Assembly: GCA_036971615.1 (NCBI GenBank)
Contig: JAYKKR010000053.1
Span: 1 to 64,000, forward strand
Length of the DNA stretch: 64,000 nt
Direction of reading: 5' to 3'
From: Amyloporia xantha
Taxonomy: Eukaryota; Basidiomycota; Agaricomycetes; Polyporales; Adustoporiaceae
Shown here: one piece after another, positions 49,257 through 59,336 of the stretch
How positions within the stretch are numbered: the stretch's first letter is position 1
Layout: each line of letters opens with the position of its first letter
Notes under the pieces: generated by a model
Databases searched by the model: none
What the model was told of the DNA's origin: nothing
What the model saw: only the letters and a program-made list of their open reading frames with translations
Position numbers and translations under genes: made by a program

Positions 49257-50375
49257 TATGGAGATGTGGTACAGACATTACACCAAATGACGTAGCTCTG
49301 CAGGATGGGGCGACATGGCTAGGAGACTATGATCACCCGGGTGCACTTGGTTCGTGCTCTTGCTCGCACAGTAACACGTCCCCGACGGAGGTCGTAGCCT
49401 GTTCTGTATGAGAGACTTGGCATCGTCCTACTAGAGCCTCCTGCATCTCTTCGCCGTCAAACAGATCGGTCTCGCCGGCCACGACGTAGGTCACAAGACG
49501 TCGTTAAGGCGTTTGGCAAAGGCTCGTCCGTGACGGCTCCAGGGACGACTCATGTGTATGGCTGGTTGCCATGTGGGCCTGGTAATGCGTTTTCAGTCCA
49601 TGAGGCAGAGGTGCCAGATGGTGATGAACAGCGGTTCTACCGTAGAGCACGTTCGGGGGAAGCTGTGGCTACTTCCGGAGACGTGTACTAGTATGTCTGT
49701 ACATTCGAATTGGTCAGTTTACACAGCTACAATATAGATCGCAGAATGTGCTTACGCTCAACGTTACATTCACCACATAGGCGATTCCGGATACCAATTG
49801 AGTCCAGACGGTAAACTCCCATATTATCTGCTCCTGGTACTCGTCGAGCTCGCTCCCTTGATGCCGGGAACCCTTCCCTCTTGAAATAGCACGCGTCAGT
49901 GAGTAAGCATCTCACAAACGAGCAACGAGGACATACATAGTTCATTCAGGTTATGAAACCTTGAGCCCGCAATACCACTTGAGTTCTTGGCCGAATACGT
50001 CCACAGGAAGTCGGAGACATCGCCAAGAGGCATGTCCTGACGGGCCGACGGAAGGGCCAACACAGAGATTCCGACGAAATCACATGTTCTGCGGCAGGAG
50101 GGTCTTACATTCGTCAGAATCACACGGCCTTTAGGAGGGCGCAGCCTCCTCTCAACGGCTGAATACGTGGGTGGCGACACCACTGCAACGACAGACGATT
50201 GAATCAGGAAGTGAATCGGAGTCAGGTCCAGTTGTAGTGGACGAAATGCACAGCGGGAAACGATGTGGGCGACCATGGGGACGAGGTAAGTTCACTGAAG
50301 TAGTGAGAACCTGGTGCGTTAGACGAGGGTGCGGTTGAAGTACCCATCCGTGTTGTGCCGTCGAGCCTTTTATAC
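49257..50375 (-). repeat. FLIQSS cassette, copy 5
   Basis: Minus-strand member. TATAAAA at 50,368-50,375, ATG at 50,276 (MVAHIVSRCAF), IHFLIQSS at about 50,190-50,211. The frame continues through RRLRPPKGRVILTNV to a GTAAGA donor, then DMPLGDVSDFLWTYSAKNSS. The strand RVILTNV just before an intron parallels NTITINVQ of copy 3. The signature lies at 49,257-49,275 with its last two bases changed. Confidence 0.65.
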
Positions 50376-50956
50376 AGATAGGTGAGAGCGCAGGGGCCTC
50401 AAGCCGCGTGGATGAAACTATTACATGCTTTGACAAAGCGGTTGCCCTTTAACGGGTGTTCGTTTCTCCGACGAAGACAATGCGGAGAAAACAGGTCGCT
50501 TTTGAGAAGCTGGTCAGAGCGCATTATCTTGTTCGCCACTGATGTTAAGAAAATGGCGCAAGTCAAGAGACGAACTAATAGTTGCGTGTGCGAATTTCTT
50601 ATTCACCCTCTAGGGCTCATAAAATATTTTCGTGCCTTCCACATTTCAATATAAGGCTAACGTGCTGATGACAAGGATTCCTCAAATCGCTCCAGCAGTC
50701 ACCCTGTCCCTACCTTGTACATTTTATATCGCATGGTGAGTTGTCCGCGTTGGAAGAATGGGGACTTCAAGAGCTCACAGGTCGCCACACATACATATTC
50801 ATCGACGCATAAGTCATGATGAAAGATTGTCTACTCATTGCTTACTGAGGGGCATTGTCATGAGACGATGGATCAACATAACGCTCAGACAATGGGATTC
50901 ATTGTTATGCGTAATCGCTGTTACCGGCGGCGCGAACGCACGGGGTGTAGAAGAAA

Positions 50957-52079
50957 TATGGAGATGTGGTACAAGACATATGTGTCACAATACAAGCAAC
51001 TAATACCGCACTGCACAGGATATCTCATCGTCCGGGATAACGGCGATAGGCCATAGGAGACAGCAGTGAGTCTGTTTATCGGGGCTGTGTATGTCGGCTT
51101 GCCAGATGTCCAGTGCAGAATGTGCCACGGAGACCATATCTGGGCTATGCAGGTTCGTCGAGTTTGCAGAATCCTAGATGTTCGATCGTGCTTGTAAGGC
51201 ATTGCTTCCAGAGTTCTGTATCATTGAGTCAGAAATGCATTCATTGACTCACAGGGAGATGAACTAACTTCAAGCGCCTCCTGTGCGACCCGCGCAAATT
51301 TCTTTGGCAGGCACAGGGCCATCGGAACTACGCTTCGTGCCCCATAGGACCAAGATCCCACATACCCGTGCGTGCGACGTCAACATAGAGCGATCCTGGT
51401 AAAAATGGTCGTTAGACATGGAACACACAATGACATCGATATGGAATAAAGCTATACCGTGAGCTGAACGGCCATGTAGCACTAACAGCGATGAACAGGC
51501 TGATTACCTCCTTCAATGCCTTGCAGCGCCCGGGTCACGATCCACGATGAAACACCGCTTAATGGAATTCCATGCAATTGGGATATGTTCGTGCGACTTG
51601 AATGGAATAACGATTCAAGATAGAGGTTGGCTTCCTTCCTTGATGCATTTGAGTGCCTGTGCCGTGGTCCATGTCGAAAGTTCACTTGCGTAGACAGGTG
51701 GCCTGCGCCGTAGCTCAAATCCAACGGGCGGATGACAGGTTTGTGGCCATCCATGTGTCTGGTCACCCAGGTTCTTGTTGCAGGGCGGCACTACTACGTT
51801 TCCAGAATGTCAACGAAGGGAAGTTGAGGGCTGCGAGACGCCATACGAACCTAGCCATTCCCTGGCGGAATCAGCCCTGCCTAAAGGCTAGCTGCTCTGC
51901 GATGCTTGACGATTGAATCAGAAAGTCGACGTCGATGAGTGGACAACTTGAATACATCTGTGGATAAAGAGAAAAAGGCAAAGTGCGTGCAGGTATAAAA
52001 CAGGATTCTGCGCTGATATATGGATTGGAATAGGTGGGGATGGAATGCTCATCTGCACCCCATGGGACCCCGCTTTATA
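50957..52079 (-). repeat. FLIQSS cassette, copy 6
   Basis: Minus-strand member. TATAAA at 52,074-52,079, ATG at 51,957 (MYSSCPLIDVDFLIQSSS). The body includes LPKKFARVAQEALE before a GTTAGT donor and, after the acceptor, STIEHLGFCKLDEPA to a stop. These match LPKKFARAAQEASE in copy 1 and ACVEHLGLDIW in copy 7. Signature at 50,957-50,975. A GTGGCC-rich motif (52,103-52,125) lies upstream of the TATA. Its first 300 bases are the closest match to copy 1. Confidence 0.7.
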
Positions 52080-52620
52080 CCTGAGCAAAGGGCGCGCTAG
52101 TGCTGTGGCCCTGTGGCCGCGGCCATGTGTCGTCAGGGGTACGCTTTGTCTTTGCTTCGGTCAAAGCCCCGCGGTACATCACTTATTACTCCAAGCAGGA
52201 CGCATAAACTTACAACCAGCTATCCTTTGTCTTGCTGACACATATGATGAAAATCATCCGGATAGTGCAAAATTTGCCTCCAGAGTCCAATCATCTCTGA
52301 GTGCAGCCACGCCACTAGTCAGAAGACACGACGATGAAGGAACAAAACGGCGTGATCTGAAATGCAACCGATCGTGATTATAATTCCTGTGCCATAAGAA
52401 AGGCCATAGAGACACTAATGGCATGGCGACCTCCGACTGGCCAGATAGGATCCGCGCCACAAGATGACTCGGAGAGACAAGCCACAAGCGCAGGCCATTA
52501 AACAGACCGCTTCCTCTGGCCCTTCTGAAATACGCCTGACTCCAGGTAGGAATGGCATGGCTTCTACACCGCGCTATAAAGGCGGACAGTTTTCATTTCT
52601 CTCCTAGTTCTTCATTCCAA

Positions 52621-52920
52621 ATGGCCAATCCACTGGCAATTCCTAACGATTTTCACCCCCTCCTTGGTCGTCGTATTCGCCTTCCTCATGTCCTGTACGA
52701 GGTTCCTACAGCGATCAGACGATCAAAAAGAAAACCTCCGATTGTAGACACCGTATTCGTCAACCTTGTCGAGAAACACGACGTAGCCTGTGTTTCCCTA
52801 CTTGATGTTGCCGACGGGGCAACAGGCCGACAAGTCGACCAAGGCATGGCGGAGGCCATGGTCGGTGGCAGGGAAGGACTATTTGACGGGTTCAACGAAT
52901 ATCAAGCTCATCACGTTTAA
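52621..52920 (+). CDS. Small hypothetical ORF, possible inverted cassette relative
   Basis: TATAAA at 52,575-52,580 is followed by ATG 52,621 and a 99-codon frame (MANPLAIPNDFHPLLGRRIR ... NEYQAHHV). No known domain. Immediately after its stop the DNA reads AATGTCCAAGTTCGTCT (52,919-52,935), an exact 17-base match in inverted orientation to cassette copy 7 (53,722-53,738). In another frame both read (F/L)NVQVR. It lacks FLIQSS and the 19-base end. It may be a truncated, inverted family member. Confidence 0.4.
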   Translation: MANPLAIPNDFHPLLGRRIRLPHVLYEVPTAIRRSKRKPPIVDTVFVNLVEKHDVACVSLLDVADGATGRQVDQGMAEAMVGGREGLFDGFNEYQAHHV

Positions 52921-52935
52921 TGTCCAAGTTCGTCT

Positions 52936-53393
52936 TTGTTACATTATCGCAGTAGTAAGTTCTGATCGGCGAAACAATGGCCTTCATATGAATATAAGCT
53001 CCTCGAGGATATTTGTGTTCATCACACATGCAAGTATATTCCCAATGTCTTTTTCTCAATGATGGTCGCTCGAATGGGATTCTATTCCCAAGTCACTGTC
53101 CCGGTGAAATTCCGGGACATTTTTAAGGACTCACTGAGTGGACGTTTGGTTGGGACAGCTTCTTTCCTGAGCATATGACTTTGGTTTTAGAATTCAATTA
53201 CGTAGCAAAGTATTTCACGTCCGCTTAGACATGAGTCTGCCTATTTTCGACTCGACTTCATGATTTACGATCACTTAGGACAGCAGAGCACGGAAACGAA
53301 AGGCTAATCGTATAGAGCAGCTAACGATACAAGTCAGGACGTACACACCATATAAATCAATCCTAGAAGCTAGGAATACGCTGAGGATCCAGA
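52936..53393. other. No gene seen
   Basis: AT-richer DNA between the inverted ORF and cassette copy 7. The expected 19-base end of copy 7 is not present here. Confidence 0.4.
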
Positions 53394-54375
53394 TCAATCG
53401 ACAATGTGGACCTCGGGGCTCCAGATGTCGAGTCCTAAATGCTCTACACACGCGGTCTTGACGTTTTTAAGCTGGATTCTTCTCCCAGATTTCTGTGACG
53501 ATTCCTCAGTTAGGAATACTATTGACCAGTGAGTGGAAAGAAAAACTAACATCGAAAGCATCCTTGACGACCCGGGCAGTCTCAATTGCAAGCTCTGCTG
53601 TTGAAATCGCTCGGCCTTCGCGCATCAGTTCAATTACTCCATTGACATGTGCGCTTGTTGGGACATCCGTCAGCTATGACAACATCATCAGTAAACAAGG
53701 AGCAGGGAAACATTCGAGAAGAGACGAACTTGGACATTCAATCTAATGGCAGGATAGTGCCATGTATGGCAGTGGGGCGCTTTTCCACCGTCCTTGATTT
53801 CTGTCGTGGCTGTGGATATCGTCCAAGAAGAGAGGGTGACCAAAGAGATGCCGAGAGCAGAAGAAGCCGCGGCCGGTTGGAACAGCACCAATTGTCGCCA
53901 GGACACTGATTGCTGCTTCCCTGTGACGTCCAGCACAGATGGGGTTTGCTCTAGATGCTTTTGTATGTCGGGAACAACAACCTTTTTGATATCTTCGCTC
54001 CCACTGCGCAAACCAAGGGAGGCATCGATGCCCTTCTGCGCATCGGTGCTTGCGATGTATGCGCGAGTCTTCGACATGGTATACCATGGGGAGGAAGAGG
54101 ATAAGGCCGCCGTATCTGCTTATCTGTGGAGTCTAAGACCAGCGTGATAGACGGCGTCCGGAGGTCGTTGTTCGCGTCGCACAGTGGGAGACTCCGCTGG
54201 CGACTTGACGATTGAATCAGAAAGCCAATAGCGTGAAACATGCTATCAGCTGGGGGTGTTTCCGTGGAGTACATGACGAGGTTGACGGGTTGGCGAATTG
54301 GAGTGGTGAGTGCGTGGGACTGCGAATATGGGAGTGTGAGATGCTCACTTCCATTGCATGAGACGAGGCTTTATA
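53394..54375 (-). repeat. FLIQSS cassette, copy 7 (best-read body)
   Basis: Minus-strand member. TATAAA at 54,370-54,375, ATG at 54,274 (or 54,241, MFHAIGFLIQSSS). A 130-codon frame MSKTRAYIASTDAQKGIDAS ... IRLNVQVR follows. After a CATAG acceptor comes LTDVPTSAHVNGVIELMREG and ELAIETARVVKDAFD. A GTTAGT...CACAG intron leads to RRIQLKNVKTACVEHLGLDI WSPEVHIVD and a stop at 53,394. The frame between FLIQSS and MSKTRA needs one more intron. No family recognised. It is the only copy lacking the 19-base end. Confidence 0.65.
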
Positions 54376-55249
54376 CCCAGGGAAAGCTACGCTCTGACCG
54401 TGGCCTAGGGCCTTGGCCACTGGTTGTCAAAGCATGAACAGGGGCGTATCAATGCTTCAACCGGGCAAACACTCTTTCCGACTCTGGCTACAATGGCTGC
54501 GGGGTGACAAAGTCAGGCGCTGTGGTGGTCCAAAGTCTCATGGAGCGGGGATATAATTTGAGCAAGATTTTCTGATAAATGTGACATTAATTCCCATGTT
54601 GTCATAGACAATCATCTTCAAGGCGCGCAGTAGACCGTTTTTCGCTGAGACTACGCTAGCCACACTGCCACCAAGAACAGACGTGAATTTGAAGGAGCCG
54701 AACAGCCTTGAGCAATTCCTTCATAGTAAGACATTGTTTACGAGAAAGCAGTCCAAGGCGGTGCGTGCGTCCGAGATTTATACAGAACCTGATAGCCCAG
54801 GCTGGCAGCAGCCTTCCGCCGCCACAGGGGAAGCGAGAAAGACAATCTCAGATCCCGATCGTGCCACAGCTTATGATCACGTGTAAGCCACTTCCTCCTT
54901 CGACCCGCTGGATAAGCAGCGGATCTGACCTTCCTGCACGATGCACCCTGCATTAATGGGACACCTCGTCGATATGCACACTGTTTGCGTCTCTCTGGAT
55001 TGCTTAGTTTTGCACTCTATCTTATTACCCGACTCGTGTCGAAACGTACACGTTACTCGCAGTAGCGGCGAGTCGGACGCGACGCACAAGCAAACATACA
55101 TTATTCATGCAAGACAGCGAGTATGAGTCAGTAGGTTCTCGGGCATACAGCGAAGAGCTCGCGAGCAACGCATATAGACCAGTATTTGATCGTGGATATC
55201 GTGTGATATGGGGCGGAATGGTACGTCGTGACAGTCGAATCCCTATGCC
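54376..55249. other. Between genes; conserved upstream segment
   Basis: Carries the best example of the upstream segment: minus strand HDRDLRLSFSLPLWRR at 54,834-54,870, about 460 bases beyond the TATA of copy 7. A GTGGCC-rich motif lies at 54,400-54,420. No complete gene identified. Confidence 0.45.
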
Positions 55250-55416
55250 TCAGCTTTTCTGTACGTGAGCCCACAGACAAGGCTTCACTCCCTGTAGATA
55301 GACATCGAGCTTGTGCAACCCAAGCTTCGACGTCCGAAGTACGGGAAAATTTACCGTAACTGGAACGATCTGGATCGCGTCATCGGGTGAATACAGCACA
55401 AGATATCCATCGGTTT
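55250..55416 (-). CDS. Probable terminal exon of an unknown gene
   Basis: After an AG acceptor at 55,417-55,418 the minus strand reads ETDGYLVLYSPDDAIQIVPV then TVNFPVLRTSKLGLHKLDVY and LQGVKPCLWAHVQKS to a stop at 55,250. Even amino-acid composition and alternating hydrophobic strands look coding. Upstream exons probably lie in 55,420-55,870 (RRDVHFRMLWGLYDLTNMQ is in another frame), but I could not join them. No family recognised; relation to the cassettes is unclear. Confidence 0.35.
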
Positions 55417-55973
55417 CTGCATGTTCGTTAGGTCATACAGTCCCCAAAGCATCCGGAAGTGAACATCTCTTCTAAAATGGCGCAAGTAAACGTCTGACTG
55501 GCTATGCCGTCGGGTGGTCATCCACGTCTGGCTGTCGAGGAGCTTGATACAAGTAGCTAAGCTTGATCTGAGGTCACCTTTAGCCTGTCCATCCTCCGGG
55601 ACACTCCTAGCTCTGCGCGCCGCAATGCAAGGCTCCCGCTGGCTGCTGTAATTAAGATTGTGACGGATGGATGTGAACGGCTCGCATGAACGGCTAGTAT
55701 GGCGAGATCGGTGAGTCTCCCATCTGAGCCCGTCTCTGCCTTTGTCTCCATTTTGTTCCGACACCGTGCACCTCGCCGGTGTCTGTGTGCATCCGAAGGC
55801 TCCCAGTTGTGCGTTTCGCATAATGGCCTGGCAGACATTCATTTTAATATTGCGAATCGATTCATGCATGTCTTATCTGAGACCGGATCACGCCATGATT
55901 GGCAGACTCAGATGCGTTGACTATCGACATGATATTGATTCATATGATATGGACACTGCATGACAAGTCTGGG

Positions 55974-57460
55974 TATGGAGATGTGGTACAAGTTATTAGT
56001 CTAGCAACTAGTGGCTGTTTAAGCTATCATAGCTTGTTCGTCTCTTCTGCCCTGTTGATATTTTCACCTGAGGAAGGATTGAACTAATTGCCTTGTCAGC
56101 ATAGCCAAGTCGTGGCACAGCCTATTGAAATAGACATCACCCAACGACGGATCGTCGTAGCAGATGTGGCCGTAAAGGGTGTTCGTGGGGCTGTCGTCAC
56201 GGATGAAGTTGACTGTGGAATACCATGAGAGGAGCGTGCCAGCATTGATGGAACCGTCATCAATCTTTCTATCGGCCAGTCTACATCAAGATACGGATAC
56301 GGAAGTGTGGCGCGTGGCAAAGGATTGGCGGAGGTTACTGGCCAATTTGTGGGGTAAAGCGGCATGGATGCGACGGAATATTTCGATTCGATGTCGGCAC
56401 AGGCGTAGGAGTACTGGACATTGGGTACTCAGCGAAGACAACACCTGCCGAAGCGGTGATGAGCAGATGGAAGAAGAGCGAGAATACTGTTTGTATATGT
56501 TGGTCTCCGTCAGAGTCCTCGACCGTGGTGAAGATTATTACATGTACATTGCCTGCCTAAGCAAGAAAAGGTCGGTGGAATCGTTCACAGTTTGGCATAA
56601 TGATGACTCACCTACCCTTATAGTGTCCTCCCAATCAAGCATACGGCGAGGGATGCTGATCGCTCGGAGTACGCTCATAGGTTATTACACCCGCCAGATT
56701 CGCCATTGTGACATCGTGGTAGAGGCTTTGTATCGCTATTATGTGAGCAGTGTCAGTAAACTGAACACTGCAGGGAAATATTCAAGAGATGATTGCCTCA
56801 CCTTACAGCATCTAGTACGGCCTGTGTGCCGGGCTTCGCAGCTGGTTCCGATTTTGTGATCCTACAAACGGACTTTGATTGATGCGAAGCATTCTCGACG
56901 GACAACGGAGAGTGGGAGCGGGCACTTGTCAATGGAGACAGCCCCAGACCCAATCGCAATCTAGCCCCAGTCTCGATCCTAATCTAGAACAGTGTCGTTG
57001 CCCGGAAAGTCGCTGAGGTCAACCCGTCAGCTACCGCGATGGACCCGGTGCGTACGGTGGAATATGATATACTCACCACTCTCTTGCGGAAGCGGCGTCG
57101 CATGCTCGTCCCTACTCTGGAGGTATGTCGCCATCTGCGAGAAAAGTGGGCCGATGGTGGCGCCCCCCGGACCGTGAACCTTCACACAAGATGGTCGTAA
57201 TGTTCTACACCACCAGATTGCTCATGTGTGGCTGACCATCCGGGACATCTTTTTGTAGTAGTTCGCGCCGTTGTCGGGAAGATGTGGCAATGGTTGACGA
57301 TTGAATCAGAAAGTCGGAGGGAATGGCGCCATGCATAGTGGTTGACTATTCAGTGAGTGCAATCCAATGGAACTGGTGTTGAAATTGAAAGAGGCTGATA
57401 GAGTGCGCTAGCGTCGGGGAGTGAAGTGCACATCTTTGCGGCGTGAGATGGGTCTTTATA
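55974..57460 (-). repeat. FLIQSS cassette, copy 8
   Basis: Minus-strand member. TATAAA at about 57,455-57,460, ATG at 57,336 (MHGAIPSDFLIQSST). The body contains SEPAAKPGTQAVLDAV before a GTGAGG donor. Its 3' part has a well-biased frame (NTLYGHICYDDPSLGDVYFN, LCHDLAMLTRQLVQSFLR) ending at about 56,080, just before the signature at 55,974-55,992. A 226-codon frame on the opposite strand (56,179-56,859) overlaps this part. Confidence 0.65.
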
Positions 57461-58475
57461 CCTCCGTCGACTTGTTGCTGGGGCCACCTGTGGTCAAAGC
57501 AAACGTCAGCCACGCTTGATCTAATCCGAGGCCTCTACGAGTTGTTGTCATGAGCAACGCGTGGCTCGCTTATTGAAACCTTGTTCAAGAGCTTGATCGC
57601 GGGGCCCTTTGTTTCGAGAAGGTGCTTCTGTGGCCACGCCGCCGCACCAACCAATGAGTTGTCGGATAGTACGCTGGGGAAGTCTTTCATTGAGATTTCG
57701 TAGCAATAGAAGGTGTGAAAATGGGGTAAAATTCCAGTCCTTTGGGTCACCCGCGAGTGATTGCTGGACGCGCCACAAGACGCGGCTCTGGGTCGTGTCG
57801 AACGCGTAACACGTGACCATCAGCTACCCGCCACAGTGGCAACACTCTTCCTTGCCTCAACCGACGATGCGTCAATACGCTAATTTGAAGTCACCAATAT
57901 TGCGAGTGCTACGGCATGGTTTCATTGACTGTGGGTGCAGGATGCAGGGGGTGATTACATGCTGTGACTATCACTAGGCAGAGGTGACCGAGGGCGTTCA
58001 GGTATGTCTTGAAGTTACTGGTGTATGCTCTAACACGCTGTATATGAGGAGCAGAAGGGATCTAAACTGGAGAAGATATAGGCTTGCAGCCAGCTTGTCC
58101 CTCCACAATTCTGTTGCGTGATTACCCTTGACGGCAATATTGACTACCTCTGATAACGGCTTACTCTGGTGCTCAGTCGCTTCTTTTCTGCCCACGGCCG
58201 AGCATTGAGACATTTGATTGGTATTGAACCTAGCTAAGGATACTAATCGGAGCGGAATCGTCGCCATAACCATGTTATGCATGATAACTGATCACATTCA
58301 TGACTGGTCACGTCGCTCATCATTCAAAACGGGCGTCTCAGGCTCGGCGACGGCTGTTGAGAAAATGCGATATTACGCAATCGTACGTAGTTTGTTCTGA
58401 CATTGTCTACTGAAGATCACAGATGCGTATCCAAGACAATTTAGCGTGTGAGCAGATGGATGGTATTTAGTCAAA
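57461..58475. other. No gene seen between cassettes 8 and 9
   Basis: Short frames only. A partial GGCCACCTGTGG motif at 57,482-57,494 lies upstream of the copy 8 TATA. No clear DRDLRLSFS-like segment was found here. Confidence 0.4.
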
Positions 58476-59336
58476 TATGGAGATGTGGTACAAGATTTAT
58501 CTGTCTGGATGCAAGTGGCTAACGATACAGGATATGTAACAATGAAAGACGACTCTGGTTCGCCATGAGATACAGCAGCGAGCCTGCTAGCCTTAATGGA
58601 CCGTGCGTATGTCGGCTCGCTAGATGCTTGGCACGGCATAGACCGCGGCCACGTCTATACGCTTTGCAGTTCAGCGAGGTTCCTGGAGTTCTGTTGTTTC
58701 TGCCAGTAAGTGGCATATTCACTCGTGTTCGGAAAGATAATCTAACCTCCGGAGCATCGTCGGCAACGTATGCCGCTGCAATCACAAGCTACACCATTGT
58801 GGCTTCTCGTTGTCCTCGTATGACTTGGATCTTCTTGGCGAACTCCACATGTCGACCCCGCCGGACCCTCTAGGACAGTAGGAGTGCCCTCGACCAGCAT
58901 AGTCATCTCGACTCCTGGCATGTCATGGAAGTCTATTACGGGCTTCGCATCCTGGATTGGAAGCTGATTCTCGATTATTAGACAGCGCCATGAATGGGAG
59001 GAGACGGCGCCTTGTGTGTGCACATAGACATTCAAATCGGTTGCCAGTCTGGAATGAGTTGATATCCGCTCCGGGCGGCAGGAGGTTGTCACGACCGCCA
59101 AGAGTTGCGCGCGCGCATGGATCGGCACCAAGCAACCGAGGCATGTTTGACGATTGAATCAGGAAGAGAATGGGAGCGCTGAGTCGTTGCAGGCGGTTAC
59201 GCGATTTGCAGGAAGACAAAGTACCGAGGGCCATGCTGACCACCGAAGCCTGGTGGCACAGGGATTGGCACGGTGGTAGAAGGTGGAGTAGGATTTGAAC
59301 TACGCATCTATGCTGCTTTGTCGAGCCCTTTTATGC
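58476..59336 (-). repeat. FLIQSS cassette, copy 9
   Basis: Minus-strand member. The TATA-like CATAAAAGGG lies at 59,329-59,336, ATG at 59,243 (MVSMALGTLSSCKSR), PILFLIQSS at about 59,145-59,170. The second frame reads IENQLPIQDAKPVIDFHDMP and GVEMTMLVEGTPTVLEGPAG. The signature lies at 58,476-58,494. The 170 bases before the signature align with copy 6 without large gaps (shared GCCGACATAC and CATATCCTGT stretches). Confidence 0.7.

Noticed and set aside
56179..56859. 226-codon plus-strand ORF within cassette copy 8
   Set aside because: The opposite strand has better codon-type bias (NTLYGHICYDDPSLGDVYFN...) and follows the cassette orientation; the plus frame shows no domain.
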